The position numbers and the translations under genes were made by a program. Shown here in pieces: positions 44,433 to 53,973 of a stretch of DNA of 64,000 bases; within the stretch, counting starts at the first letter, position 1; each line of letters begins with the position of its first letter. Below the pieces are notes generated by a model. The model saw only the letters and a list, made by a program, of their open reading frames with translations, did no database searches and was not told where the DNA came from. Origin of the DNA: Neiella litorisoli (GTDB lineage Bacteria > Pseudomonadota > Gammaproteobacteria > Enterobacterales > Neiellaceae); contig NZ_JACXAF010000003.1 of NCBI RefSeq assembly GCF_014773395.1, positions 186,001 to 250,000 on the forward strand, given 5' to 3'.

Positions 44433-45044
44433 TTACTTGGCTTGCTCGGAAACCTCCGACAAAAATGCCTGTCGAGTTGCCGGATCGGCTTGTTGCCACC
44501 AGTAACGAAGCATCTGACCGGCCGTTGTTGATGAAGCCGAGTTCGCTGCTGCGGCAGCGTTGTTTGGCGCAGCGGCTATAGGCGTTGCACTGACATGATC
44601 GGTTGCTGTAGTTGGCGCTGCTGCGCGCGGCGCATAGACAGGTTTTAACAACGCAACGTTTTGCCCAGAAACAGTGGCTACTTTAATGGTGGGTTTTTTG
44701 GCAAACGCGACTGCTGCTGATTCGTTTTGTGGCCGCTCTGCAGTCAGTTGGTATTGCCCTTGTGATTCGGCGTGAAAGGTCAGGGAGACAGGTTCAGAGG
44801 TCACGGTCTGGTGAGTGTCATCGTAATCTGATTCGAGCAGGTCCCGATACCTGACGGTGATGGTATTGATGCCCTCATTCAACGGATAGTTCTCATTATC
44901 CATCAGCAAATACCAAGTTTGTTTTTCACCGTTGAGTGTGACGATTTGCAGATGTTCAGGAACAGCAAGACTGGCGGCAAAACATGTTGCATGGAGACAG
45001 AACCAGCCGATGAAAACAGTACTGAGGCGAGAAAACAAAGTCAT
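44433..45044 (-). CDS. DUF2057 (YccT-like) exported protein
   Basis: A 203-residue protein with a signal peptide (to about residue 24). SLAVPEHLQIVTLNGEKQ and EGINTITVRYRDLLE are typical of DUF2057/YccT, a periplasmic family of uncertain role. Residues 145-175 form an Ala/Thr/Pro-rich low-complexity linker. It follows priC by 5 bp on the same strand and may be co-transcribed. Confidence 0.85.
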   Translation of the reverse strand: MTLFSRLSTVFIGWFCLHATCFAASLAVPEHLQIVTLNGEKQTWYLLMDNENYPLNEGINTITVRYRDLLESDYDDTHQTVTSEPVSLTFHAESQGQYQLTAERPQNESAAVAFAKKPTIKVATVSGQNVALLKPVYAPRAAAPTTATDHVSATPIAAAPNNAAAAANSASSTTAGQMLRYWWQQADPATRQAFLSEVSEQAK

Positions 45045-45049
45045 AGTCT

Positions 45050-45583
45050 TTAGTCCTTGAGAGAGTTTTCAATGACACTAATGGTGTCTTGACAACGCAT
45101 CAACCGTTGCCTTGCGAAGTTGGTTTTTGCAGCAGAAGCGCCTTGATCGATCAAAAATGTTAATTGTTGCTCCAGACGCTGCTCGAATCCTTTGAGCTTG
45201 GCCAGTTCTTGCTCGATATTTGACCAATCAATATTGTAATTTTTGTTAAAGTCGGCCTTTGGCTTGCTCGCAGCTCTCGGTCGCTGGTTTTTAACAGTTA
45301 TGATGCGCCAAATTTTAGCGAGGTGATCGCCAATAAGCTCCAGCTTGTGTAAGGAAATATTGCCATTTTGATGTTTGATCTGGTCGGAGGTTAATTGTTT
45401 GATCTGGCTAAGAATGAGATCCAATGCGCTGTGCAGATCGGCGTCTGGCGTTGCTAATGTAAGGTTATCAAAGTTGATTGCTGGCACCTTATCTTGATGA
45501 TCAGCAGGTGCGTCGCGGAGCATCGCTTTGGCTTGCGAGATTCGTGCTTCTAACAGTGCAATGGTTTGCTGAATTGATCTCAT
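45050..45583 (-). CDS. priC: primosomal replication protein PriC
   Basis: A 177-residue protein resembling primosomal protein N'' (PriC), which reloads DnaB at stalled forks. The N-terminal helices (ALLEARISQAKAML) and the C-terminal QQLTFLIDQGASAAKTNFARQRLMRCQDTISVIE fit the family. A longer frame opens at 45736 inside the neighbouring gene, but ATG 45583 overlaps the upstream stop (ATGA) and gives the usual PriC length. Confidence 0.82.
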   Translation of the reverse strand: MRSIQQTIALLEARISQAKAMLRDAPADHQDKVPAINFDNLTLATPDADLHSALDLILSQIKQLTSDQIKHQNGNISLHKLELIGDHLAKIWRIITVKNQRPRAASKPKADFNKNYNIDWSNIEQELAKLKGFEQRLEQQLTFLIDQGASAAKTNFARQRLMRCQDTISVIENSLKD

Positions 45584-46347
45584 GCCCAAGCGTTCCAGCA
45601 AAGTTTGATTGCTAATAAAGATACGCCAGCAATAAAGATAGGCCGGATTAGGTTGGCGCCAAAGCGGATGGCTGAATGGGCGCCAATATAGGCACCAGCC
45701 ATAATGCAAACGCCCATACTCAAGCCAATTAACCAACTGACTTGGCCAAGGATGACAAAGGTGGTCAGGCTGACGAAGTTACTGATGAAATTCATGGTGC
45801 GGGCAACACCCGATGAATAGAGCAAATCTAACTTATGCAGCTTGAGTGTTGAAAGCGTCCAGAAGGCGCCAGTGCCAGGACCGGCAATACCATCGTAAAA
45901 ACCGAGCACAGTGCCTTGTACACCTTGTTTGCGCGATGACGGCGGGCAATGAGGGTCGCTAGCATCAGATGGCGTCTTGAGTTTGGTTACCAAGCTATAA
46001 ACAGCAGTAAACAGGACAATGATTGGCAATGCTTTTTCCAGTACGTCCTGATTCGTATAGTAAGCGGCAACAGTACCGAGCACGGCGCCTATGGCCGTGC
46101 AACACATGGCAATCAACCAAAAATTAGGAAAAAACAAACGCTTCTTATAAAAGGTGATGCTAGCGGTTAAGCTGCCAAAGCTGGCTGCAAGTTTATTCGT
46201 TCCGAGCGCTAGGTGAGGAGGAAGTCCGGCGAAGAGCAGGGCGGGAATGGTTAACAGTCCGCCGCCGCCGGCGATGGCATCGATAAAGCCAGCGACAAAC
46301 GCCGCTAAACTAAGCAGAGCCCAGATCTCTGGCGAAATAAAATCCAA
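45580..46347 (-). CDS. TauE/SafE family membrane exporter
   Basis: A 255-residue membrane protein of the TauE/SafE (sulfite exporter, formerly DUF81) family. Both half-repeats are seen: AGFIDAIAGGGGLLTIPALLFAGLPPHLALGTNK and the later GFYDGIAGPGTGAFW. Seven or eight helices are predicted. The substrate is probably a sulfur anion or organosulfonate, but is not defined. It overlaps priC by 4 bp. Confidence 0.9.
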   Translation of the reverse strand: MDFISPEIWALLSLAAFVAGFIDAIAGGGGLLTIPALLFAGLPPHLALGTNKLAASFGSLTASITFYKKRLFFPNFWLIAMCCTAIGAVLGTVAAYYTNQDVLEKALPIIVLFTAVYSLVTKLKTPSDASDPHCPPSSRKQGVQGTVLGFYDGIAGPGTGAFWTLSTLKLHKLDLLYSSGVARTMNFISNFVSLTTFVILGQVSWLIGLSMGVCIMAGAYIGAHSAIRFGANLIRPIFIAGVSLLAIKLCWNAWA

Positions 46348-46764
46348 TGTGTACTCTCGTTTTTTTTCAAGGGCGGTAGTCTAACAAAAGAATTTGTCTT
46401 TGATTTAGATCTTTTTTGTCGCCTCAAATAGTTATCGGAATATGCACCATGAATAACTATTCATTATTTTCATATAATTATTTTGTTTCTGAGTGTGAAT
46501 AGTGCATATTTCAATATGGTTAACCTATTGAAAAACATGCAGATAAAATTGTATACATCAGAAAATTTGTAGTTTGTTCACTTTTGTTTCTAAATGCCTG
46601 CCTTTTGTTACTCAATGTTAAAAAAGTTGTTGACGTCACATTTCTGAGTGTGGTTATATCAGATGCGACAGATCAGGTCGCTATGACTTGGTGAAATATA
46701 GTCAGTTTAACTGGCACATAAACAATAAACCGCGTCTCAACGTGGTCCAGGGAGAAAATAAATC
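46348..46764. other. intergenic region with promoter of the TonB-dependent receptor
   Basis: 417 bp, AT-rich and without a gene. It contains the candidate promoter at 46630-46659 and a purine-rich ribosome site (GGGAGA) before the ATG at 46765. The remaining AT-rich part may carry regulatory sites that I cannot name. Confidence 0.6.
46630..46659 (+). promoter_or_regulatory. candidate promoter of the TonB-dependent receptor
   Basis: TTGACG (46630-46635), an 18-bp spacer and TTATAT (46654-46659), followed by a leader of about 100 nt to the receptor ATG. Confidence 0.5.
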
Positions 46765-49590
46765 ATGTTTGCTAGCAACAAACTTGCAGCAGCAGTGCGC
46801 TTTGCCGTTTTCGGCGTAGCAGCTGCTTCTACCGTAGCGGTTGCTCCTGCTCTTGCAGCAGAAGAAACTTCTGAAGTTAAAAAAGGTGATGCGGAACGCA
46901 TTCAGGTAACAGGCTCTCGTATTAAGCGTACTGACTTGGAAGCGACGTCGCCGATTTCTGTATTCGACGAAGAGTCGATTCAGATTTCAGGTGTTAACCA
47001 AATCGCTTCTTTCATTAACCGCCTTCCTTCAGCTGGTGTCCCAGGTTCTACCGATACTGGTACTAACTTCCGTACTACAACGACTGGTTTGAACACAGTT
47101 GACCTGCGTAACTTGGGTTCAGAGCGTACGCTGATCTTGGTTAACGGCCGCCGTCACATCGGTGGCTCTGCTGGTTCAACAACTGTTGACGTGTCAATGA
47201 TCCCAGTAAACCTGGTTGAGCGTGTTGAAGTCGTAACTGGTGGTGCTGCCGCCGTTTACGGTTCAGAAGCAATCGCTGGTGTTATTAACTTCATCATGAA
47301 GGACAACTTCGAAGGCCTTCAGATTGACACGCGTTATGGTGATTCAGATTTAGGTGGCGCCGAAGAAAAAGATATTTCTGCGACAGTTGGTGGCAACTTT
47401 GCTGGCGATAAAGGTAACGCAGTTGTATACATCGGTTACAGCCGCAAAGACCCTCTCTATTCCCGCGACCGCAAAATGTCTGAAGCTGATGCCGTTAACT
47501 CCAGCTTTGGCCCTAAAGGCAACTTCTTAATTGGTGCAGGTACCCCTAATGCGGCATTGATTACTCAAAACGAGTCAACTGGCCTTTGGGACAAGCCTTT
47601 CGTAGCTGCTGAAGATGGCTTCAACCGTAACGGTGAGCGTATCATTCGTGTTCCATCTGAGCGCTACCAGATGAATGCCAACATCACGTATGACATTACT
47701 GATGAAATGCGTTTCTTCACTGAAACTTCTTACAACCAGCTGACCTCTGATTCTCGTTTGGAACCAACCATTACTGGTGAGTTCATCAGTGTTGGTAACA
47801 GTATTCCTAACATCCGTATTCCTCTGGCAAACCCATTTGTTCCAGAAGAATTGCGTGATGCTGCTCTGGTAGCAAACCCAGATGCAGAAGAAATCACTAT
47901 GTACCGCCGTTTTGTTGAGCTTGGTCCTCGTACTAGTGATGTGCAGCGTAAAGTATTCCGTACCGCATTCGGTTTGGAAGGTACTATCGCCGATGAATGG
48001 GACTACGAAGTTTACTACCAGTACGGTAACTTCAGCCAAGACCAAACTAACGGTGGTGTCTTCAACACCCTGAACTTCTACAACGCATTGCGTGTTGAAG
48101 AAGATGGTGAAGGCGGTTATCAGTGTGCTGATGACTTTGCACGCGATCTAGGTTGTGTGCCAATCAACGTATTTGGCCGCGGTTCAATTGAAGGCGAGGC
48201 GCTGGATTGGGTTGCTGTTGATAGCCAGCTGACTTCTCGCATGGAGCAAGAAGCGATTGGTGCTGTGATCTCTGGTCCAGTATTTGAACTGCCTGCTGGT
48301 GAAGTTGTAATGGCCGTTGGTTATGACTGGCGTGAAGAAGAGAGTAAGTTCAACTCTGACTCTCTGGCTCAGTCTGGTTTGACTTCTGGTAACACCACGC
48401 CAAACACCAAAGGTTCTTATGACGTTCATGAGTTCTTCGTCGAAGGTATTGTGCCAGTATTAGATGGCGTACCATTTGCTGATTACTTGGGCTTCGAATT
48501 TGCTGCTCGTCACTCTGACTACAGCACTGTAGGTACTAACAGCACATATAAAGTTGGTTTGGACTGGCGTCCAATGGAAGACTTGATGGTTCGTGGTAGT
48601 ATCTCGACTGCGGTACGTGCGCCAAGCATCAACGACTTGTTTGACCCAGGTTCAGAAACCTTCCGTGACGTAGTTGACCCATGTGCTCTCGGTGGCCGCG
48701 GTGGCACCAGTGCAACTGGTGAAACTTATGAAGAGCAAAGCGCTGAAGTACAAGCAAACTGTGCGGCTATTCCAGGCACTGCTACGCTTGACCCATTTGC
48801 AATTAACATCCGTAGTGCTGGTGGTCTAGCCGCTGGTAACCCAGACTTGGAAGAAGAAGAGTCAGATACCAAGACCTTTGGTTTCGTTTACTCGCCTTCT
48901 CAAGTTGAAGGTTTGAGCATGACCGTCGACTACTACAAAATCACTGTAGACGACGCGATCAACGGCTTTAGTGCGCAAACCACTGCTGACCAGTGTGTTC
49001 GCCAGAGCAGCTTCCCAAGCAACCCATTCTGTTCGCTGATTGAGCGTGATCCGAACACTGGTTTGATTCTGCGTATCGATGACAAAGTAATTAACGTTGC
49101 GACGTTTGAAGCCGAAGGTGTTGACTTCACTATCGACTACGGCATGGACTTCTACGGTGGCGACTTGATGTTTAACCTCATCGGTAACCACTCAATGACC
49201 AACGACTTCGAACCGTTTGCTGGCGGTGAGATAGTTGATAGCCAAGGTGAAATCGGTGCTCCAGATTGGAAGGCCAACTTCGGTACCACCTATGCTAACG
49301 GCGACTACCAAGTTGCATGGACCATGCGCTACTTGGATGGTGTGTACGTCGAGAACGATTCTAAAGAAACATACGGTACTATCGGTTCTTACACCTACCA
49401 TGACTTGAACGCTCGTTACTACTTTAACGACAATTTCGAGTTCTTCGCTGGTGTTGACAACCTGTTTGACAAGAAGCCTCCATTCTTGGGTCAGGGCGTA
49501 CCTGGTGACGTAACTGGTACTAACACGGCCGCAGACGTTTACGATGCAGTCCGTCGTTACTACTACGTCGGTGTGACTGCTAAGTTCTAA
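46765..49590 (+). CDS. TonB-dependent outer membrane receptor
   Basis: A 941-residue receptor with a signal peptide (AVRFAVFGVAAASTVAVAPALA), a plug domain with ERIQVTGSRIKR (TonB box region followed by the typical ITGSRI motif), NLGSERTLILVNGRR and GGAAAVYGSEAIAGVINFI, then the barrel, ending in YYYVGVTAKF with terminal Phe. This class (large plug with RIKR) includes receptors for peptides and carbohydrates; the ligand is not predictable. Codon use is strongly biased (GGT, CGT, GAA), suggesting high expression. The six-gene TonB operon follows. Confidence 0.94.
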   Translation: MFASNKLAAAVRFAVFGVAAASTVAVAPALAAEETSEVKKGDAERIQVTGSRIKRTDLEATSPISVFDEESIQISGVNQIASFINRLPSAGVPGSTDTGTNFRTTTTGLNTVDLRNLGSERTLILVNGRRHIGGSAGSTTVDVSMIPVNLVERVEVVTGGAAAVYGSEAIAGVINFIMKDNFEGLQIDTRYGDSDLGGAEEKDISATVGGNFAGDKGNAVVYIGYSRKDPLYSRDRKMSEADAVNSSFGPKGNFLIGAGTPNAALITQNESTGLWDKPFVAAEDGFNRNGERIIRVPSERYQMNANITYDITDEMRFFTETSYNQLTSDSRLEPTITGEFISVGNSIPNIRIPLANPFVPEELRDAALVANPDAEEITMYRRFVELGPRTSDVQRKVFRTAFGLEGTIADEWDYEVYYQYGNFSQDQTNGGVFNTLNFYNALRVEEDGEGGYQCADDFARDLGCVPINVFGRGSIEGEALDWVAVDSQLTSRMEQEAIGAVISGPVFELPAGEVVMAVGYDWREEESKFNSDSLAQSGLTSGNTTPNTKGSYDVHEFFVEGIVPVLDGVPFADYLGFEFAARHSDYSTVGTNSTYKVGLDWRPMEDLMVRGSISTAVRAPSINDLFDPGSETFRDVVDPCALGGRGGTSATGETYEEQSAEVQANCAAIPGTATLDPFAINIRSAGGLAAGNPDLEEEESDTKTFGFVYSPSQVEGLSMTVDYYKITVDDAINGFSAQTTADQCVRQSSFPSNPFCSLIERDPNTGLILRIDDKVINVATFEAEGVDFTIDYGMDFYGGDLMFNLIGNHSMTNDFEPFAGGEIVDSQGEIGAPDWKANFGTTYANGDYQVAWTMRYLDGVYVENDSKETYGTIGSYTYHDLNARYYFNDNFEFFAGVDNLFDKKPPFLGQGVPGDVTGTNTAADVYDAVRRYYYVGVTAKF

Positions 49591-49611
49591 GCAGCCCCAC
49601 ATAACGCCTGT

Positions 49612-49645
49612 AAAAAGCCCGCTAGCGTCGCTAGCGGGCTTTTTT
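49612..49645 (+). terminator. terminator of the TonB-dependent receptor gene
   Basis: A 10-bp stem GCCCGCTAGC / GCTAGCGGGC with a GTC loop, flanked by A5 and T6, 21 bp after the stop. Confidence 0.93.
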
Positions 49646-50284
49646 AATGGCTGAGTTTTGGCAAGACGTGGGGAATCCTGTATTTAGCTAGCAAATCGCT
49701 TACAGATGTAATTTTCCGATCAAAATTGTCAGATCCGAGAGGTGGCTCGCAAACCCTATTATTCGTGGCTCTCAGCGAAAATATTTTCAAATGAAATGAC
49801 GTTTGTCATGAAAAGTCGTAACTCCATGTCATTTAGAAACAAAATTTCAGGGTTCTTTCAGATGTGAAAGAAATGTGAACGGTTCCTGTAGTGAGATTGT
49901 GATCACATATTTAAATTTAATCACCAGCCTGTGAAATCGAGTTTGCAATCAAATTAGTTCGAGATTCCAACAAATGCGGCTGAAAAATCGTCGTTACATC
50001 AACAGCTTATCGTTAATTTTAATTTCTATCTTTTTGTTTTCTAACGATAAAAATGGCTTCGAAAAAATTGGGAAACCGGTTTATTTGACTGTTGTCAATA
50101 AACTACAGTTTAGCCCCTTCAGGGCCGCCCCATCGCGTTGACATGCTGGGGTAAATGGTAGAACATTCTTCGCCATTATCGCCATTAATAGGATGGTGAT
50201 AAAAAACTAATGAAAGCTTCATACCCCCCTTTAGTTCAGTGAATTAATCGCGGGGCCGTTCAATTCGATTGTTGGTTGGGAACT
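49646..50284. other. long intergenic region before the TonB operon
   Basis: About 640 bp without a credible gene. It holds the 10-bp palindrome TGTGATCACA (49898-49907) and AT-rich blocks. A TTGACA at 50138 has a TAGAAC 15 bp on, a weak promoter at best. The long leader suggests regulated expression of the TonB operon, but I see no riboswitch that I can name. Confidence 0.5.
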
Positions 50285-51061
50285 ATGTCCAAATTGATCA
50301 AGAGAAGCCTGGTAGCTACTGCGCTTGCAGGCGCTATGGTCGTGTCAGGCACGGCTATCTCAGAGCCTCTTACCGACGTACAAAAAGCGAGTGCTGCAAT
50401 CCACAAAGATGCAGCTAAATCACAAGCAAAAATTGATAACGTCGTAGACCAAACTCAAGTCCTTCTCGAAGAGTACCGTACAACTCTTGACGAGATTGAA
50501 AATCAGAAAATCTACAACGACCACGTTGCTGTTCTGGTCGCAGACCAAGAAGAAGCCGTTGCTTCGTTGCAAGACCAAATTGATAGCATTGACCGCACTG
50601 CGCGCGGTGTTGTGCCATTGATGTATCGCATGATCGACACACTGGAGCAGTTTGTTGCTCTGGATGTGCCAATTAACATGGACGAGCGTCAAGACCGCAT
50701 CAGCAAACTGCGTGACGCAATGACAATGTCTAACGTTTCTGTTTCTGAGCAATTCCGCTTGGTAATCGAAGCGTACATGGTAGAGAACGAGTACGGCACG
50801 AAGATCCGTGCTTACGAAGGTAAATTGAACTATCAAGGTACCGACATCTCTGTTGACTACTTCCACTTGGGCCGCATCGCTTTTGTTGCTCAGTCTCTGG
50901 ACCAGAAGAACGTTTGGGTTTGGGACAACGCGACTCGCGAGTGGGTTAAATTGGGTGATGAATACTTGCGTCCAATTACGACTGCCATCCGTATGGCGCG
51001 TAAGCAAGCCCCATTTGATCTGGTTACTTTGCCAATTAGTGCTGCGGAGACTGCCAAATGA
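50285..51061 (+). CDS. DUF3450 periplasmic coiled-coil protein
   Basis: A 258-residue exported protein (signal peptide LVATALAGAMVVSGTAISE) with a long coiled coil (about 30-110), matching DUF3450. Such genes precede the ExbB-type genes of the TonB systems of Vibrio and Shewanella relatives, where they seem to be part of the energised complex. ATG 50285 is preferred over TTG 50276, since GGGA lies just upstream. It overlaps the next gene by ATGA. Confidence 0.88.
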   Translation: MSKLIKRSLVATALAGAMVVSGTAISEPLTDVQKASAAIHKDAAKSQAKIDNVVDQTQVLLEEYRTTLDEIENQKIYNDHVAVLVADQEEAVASLQDQIDSIDRTARGVVPLMYRMIDTLEQFVALDVPINMDERQDRISKLRDAMTMSNVSVSEQFRLVIEAYMVENEYGTKIRAYEGKLNYQGTDISVDYFHLGRIAFVAQSLDQKNVWVWDNATREWVKLGDEYLRPITTAIRMARKQAPFDLVTLPISAAETAK

Positions 51062-52425
51062 AGCAACTGACTAAATCAATTCTTTTCGCTGCAGCGGTAG
51101 CTGTTTCAGCTACAGCGGTAATGCCGGCAACTGCAGCAGACGCTTCTAAAACTCTCGATCAATTACTTGAGCAAGTAAAAAGCGATCGTGTTTCTGAGCG
51201 TAAACTGAACAAAAAGCGTGAAGCAGAATTCCTCGCTGACCGCACCAACATGAAGGCTCGCGTTAACAAAGCGAAAGCTGACTTGGCTGCTGCACTGCAA
51301 CGCGGTGAAGAGCTCAAGCAATCGTTCGCTGATAACCAAGACCTGATCGCAGAAAAAGAAACTGAATTGGAAAACGCCAAGGGTAACCTGGGTGAGATGT
51401 TCGGTGTTGTACGTAGCTCTGCTGGTGAAGCAGTTGGCCGTATCTCTACTTCTGTCGTTAGTGCTCAATACCCAGGTCGTACAGCATTGCTGGAAGAACT
51501 GGCTGAAGCAAAAGCACTTCCTAAATTGGAAGAGCTCGAAGAGCTGTGGATTGCTCTGCAAACTGAAATGACCGAGTCTGGCAAGGTTGTCCGTTTCAAC
51601 ACTGACGTGACCAAGCTGAACGGTGATGTAGTTAACGAAGAAGTGATTCGTATCGGTTCTTTCGGCATCGTTGGTCAAGACGGTTACCTGCGTTTCGATG
51701 CGGCTAAAGGCGAAGTTCAGCCTCTAGGTCGTCAGCCAGGCAGCCACATGGTTTCTGCTATCCAGTCATTCATGAATGTTGACTCTGGTGTTGGCCCAGT
51801 CTTCATTGACCCATCTCGTGGTCAAATCTTGGGTCTGTTGATGCAGAAAGCAACGTTGACTGAGCGTTATCACCAAGGTGGCGTTGTTGGTTACATCATT
51901 ACCTGTGTGCTGGCAATTGGCTTGTTGATTGCTCTTGAGCGTATCGTTGTTCTGACTTTGGTCGGCGGTAAAATCCGTGCGCAACAGAAAAACCTTAGCA
52001 ACCCAAGCGACAAGAACCCTCTGGGTCGTATCTTGATGGTTGGTCAGCAAAACAAAGACGTTGATCTGGAAACTCTCGAGCTGAAATTGGATGAAGCGGT
52101 TCTGCGTGAACTTCCAAAAATTGAGCGCGGTATTTCGCTGATTAAGATCTTCGCAGCTATTGCTCCGCTGTTGGGTCTATTGGGTACAGTGACCGGTATG
52201 ATTGGTACCTTCCAATCGATTACGCTGTTCGGTACTGGTGATCCGAAGATCATGGCAGGCTCTATCTCTATGGCTCTGGTTACTACAGCTCAAGGTCTGA
52301 TCGCGGCTCTGCCTCTGATTCTGGCTCACAGCTTGGCCGCTGGCCGTGCCAAAACCATCTTGTCAATTATTGACGAGCAAAGTGCAGGTATTGTTGCCGA
52401 GCACGCTGAGCAGGAGAAAGCCTAA
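51058..52425 (+). CDS. TtpC-like long ExbB/TolQ family protein
   Basis: A 455-residue protein with a signal peptide, a periplasmic coiled coil (about 25-120) and a globular region, then a C-terminal MotA/TolQ/ExbB proton channel domain (about 270-450; PLLGLLGTVTGMIGTFQSI). This is the layout of TtpC of Vibrio TonB2 systems. It should work with the shorter ExbB, ExbD and TonB encoded next. The stop overlaps the following ATG by one base. Confidence 0.9.
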   Translation: MKQLTKSILFAAAVAVSATAVMPATAADASKTLDQLLEQVKSDRVSERKLNKKREAEFLADRTNMKARVNKAKADLAAALQRGEELKQSFADNQDLIAEKETELENAKGNLGEMFGVVRSSAGEAVGRISTSVVSAQYPGRTALLEELAEAKALPKLEELEELWIALQTEMTESGKVVRFNTDVTKLNGDVVNEEVIRIGSFGIVGQDGYLRFDAAKGEVQPLGRQPGSHMVSAIQSFMNVDSGVGPVFIDPSRGQILGLLMQKATLTERYHQGGVVGYIITCVLAIGLLIALERIVVLTLVGGKIRAQQKNLSNPSDKNPLGRILMVGQQNKDVDLETLELKLDEAVLRELPKIERGISLIKIFAAIAPLLGLLGTVTGMIGTFQSITLFGTGDPKIMAGSISMALVTTAQGLIAALPLILAHSLAAGRAKTILSIIDEQSAGIVAEHAEQEKA

Positions 52426-52949
52426 TGTTATTCCTGATGGGCCTCTGGGAAACCGTCAGGGATTTTGTGGCGACCGGCGGTAACGTACTTTACGTTGTTG
52501 CATTCGCGCTCGGCCTCATGTGGATTTTAATGATCGAGCGCTACTGGTTTTTAACCTGGGTGTTCCCAAAAGAGCGTAAAGATATTATTGCTCGCTGGGA
52601 TGCTCGAGTGGATACCACGTCCTGGACTGCGCACCGCATCCGAGATTACTGGATTGCAGACGCCAATGGACGTATTACAGCTCGAATGATTGTTATCAGA
52701 ACGTTGGTAGCCATGTGTCCTCTAATCGGACTACTTGGCACCGTTACCGGCATGATTGAGGTGTTCTCAACCATGGCCACACAGGGCACCGGTAACCCTC
52801 GTCTGATGGCCTCAGGTATCTCCATGGCCACAATTCCGACTATGGCGGGAATGGTAGCTGCTTTGTCTGGTGTGTTCTTTAGCTCACGCCTCGAAGCAAA
52901 AGTGAAAATGGCTAAGGCCTCATTGGTTGACAGCCTGCCACATCACTAA
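52425..52949 (+). CDS. exbB: ExbB proton channel subunit
   Basis: A 174-residue MotA/TolQ/ExbB protein with three transmembrane helices and PLIGLLGTVTGMIEVFSTM in the channel helix. It forms the pentameric stator that uses proton flow to energise TonB through ExbD. Gene order (long ExbB, short ExbB, exbD, tonB) is typical of the TonB2-type system. Confidence 0.93.
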   Translation: MLFLMGLWETVRDFVATGGNVLYVVAFALGLMWILMIERYWFLTWVFPKERKDIIARWDARVDTTSWTAHRIRDYWIADANGRITARMIVIRTLVAMCPLIGLLGTVTGMIEVFSTMATQGTGNPRLMASGISMATIPTMAGMVAALSGVFFSSRLEAKVKMAKASLVDSLPHH

Positions 52950-52962
52950 GAGAGATTGATAA

Positions 52963-53367
52963 ATGGCACGTAAAACAAGACGTGAAGACGAAGAAGCAGC
53001 AATTGATATGACGCCGATGCTCGACATCGTATTCATCATGTTGATCTTCTTCATTGTAACCACCTCTTTCGTGAAAGAGGCAGGTATTCAGGTGAACAAG
53101 CCTAAGGCTAACAACACCAGTAAAGAGCCTAGCGCCAACATTTTCATCGCGATCAAAGAAAACGGTGAAGTCCATATGGACCGTCGTATGATCGATGTTG
53201 AACGTGTAACGGCGAATATCGAGCGTATGCTAGCTGAGCAGCCAACCGACACCGTTGTGGTTCAGGCTGATAAAGAAGCCAAGCATGGCATTGTTGTGAA
53301 GGTCATGGACCAGATCAAAGAAGCCGGTATCGATAAGATCTCTATTGCTGCAGCATCTGGAGGTTAA
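52963..53367 (+). CDS. exbD: ExbD biopolymer transport protein
   Basis: A 134-residue ExbD with one helix (MLDIVFIMLIFFIVTTSF). The conserved aspartate in DMTPMLDIVF lies at the channel and carries protons. The periplasmic domain (VVVQADKEAKHGIVVKVMDQIKEAG) is typical. It lies 13 bp after exbB and 1 bp before tonB. Confidence 0.95.
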   Translation: MARKTRREDEEAAIDMTPMLDIVFIMLIFFIVTTSFVKEAGIQVNKPKANNTSKEPSANIFIAIKENGEVHMDRRMIDVERVTANIERMLAEQPTDTVVVQADKEAKHGIVVKVMDQIKEAGIDKISIAAASGG

Positions 53368-53368
53368 T

Positions 53369-53962
53369 ATGTTGCGATTGCTCGTATCAGTTTTGGTCGG
53401 CATCGCGGTTACCTTTGGCTTGTTTGTATTCATGGCTGAGCTGATTGCTAACAGTGCACGAGCCCCCGATAAGGGCAGTGAGCCAGTGGTAATCGACATT
53501 TTGGTTGCGGAGAAACAAGCCAAACCGATGACTCGGAAACGGCCACCACCGCCACCACCGCCGCCTAAGACGCCTCCGGTTGAGCCGGACCCAGTGGATA
53601 ATTCAGCGCCATCTATCAACCTAGATGCGCCACGAATTGAAACTTCGAGCGGCGGCGGATTCACCGCGCCAACGGCGATTAACCGTGACGGTGAAGCAAC
53701 ACCAATTGTTCGGATTGAACCTAAGTATCCGATCAAGGCAGCCCGAGATGGTAAAGAAGGTTGGGTTAAAATGAGCTTTACCATTAACGAGCTAGGTGGT
53801 GTAGAAGACGTAACCGTGATCGATGCCGATCCGAAACGCGTATTCGACAAAGAGGCAAAACGTGCTCTACGTAAGTGGAAGTACAAGCCTAAAGTTGAAG
53901 ACGGTAAAGCGATGAAGCAGTTCAACCAACAGGTTGTGCTAGAGTTCAAACTGGGTAACTAA
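53369..53962 (+). CDS. tonB: TonB energy transducer
   Basis: A 197-residue TonB with an N-terminal anchor (LLVSVLVGIAVTFGLFVFMAEL), a proline-rich linker (KRPPPPPPPPKTPPVEPDPV) and a C-terminal domain (RIEPKYPIKAARDGKEGWVKMSF, ALRKWKYKPKVEDGKA). GGAGG 5 nt before ATG 53369 sets the start rather than the frame opening at 53345. It transmits energy to outer membrane receptors such as the one at 46765. Confidence 0.95.
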   Translation: MLRLLVSVLVGIAVTFGLFVFMAELIANSARAPDKGSEPVVIDILVAEKQAKPMTRKRPPPPPPPPKTPPVEPDPVDNSAPSINLDAPRIETSSGGGFTAPTAINRDGEATPIVRIEPKYPIKAARDGKEGWVKMSFTINELGGVEDVTVIDADPKRVFDKEAKRALRKWKYKPKVEDGKAMKQFNQQVVLEFKLGN

Positions 53963-53973
53963 GGAGAAAAACA

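Noticed and set aside
45584-45736. Upstream extension of priC
   Set aside because: It lies wholly within the TauE/SafE gene, and the ATG at 45583 gives ATGA coupling and the usual PriC length.
49898-49907. TGTGATCACA as a CRP site
   Set aside because: The half-sites are adjacent, whereas CRP needs six bases between TGTGA and TCACA.
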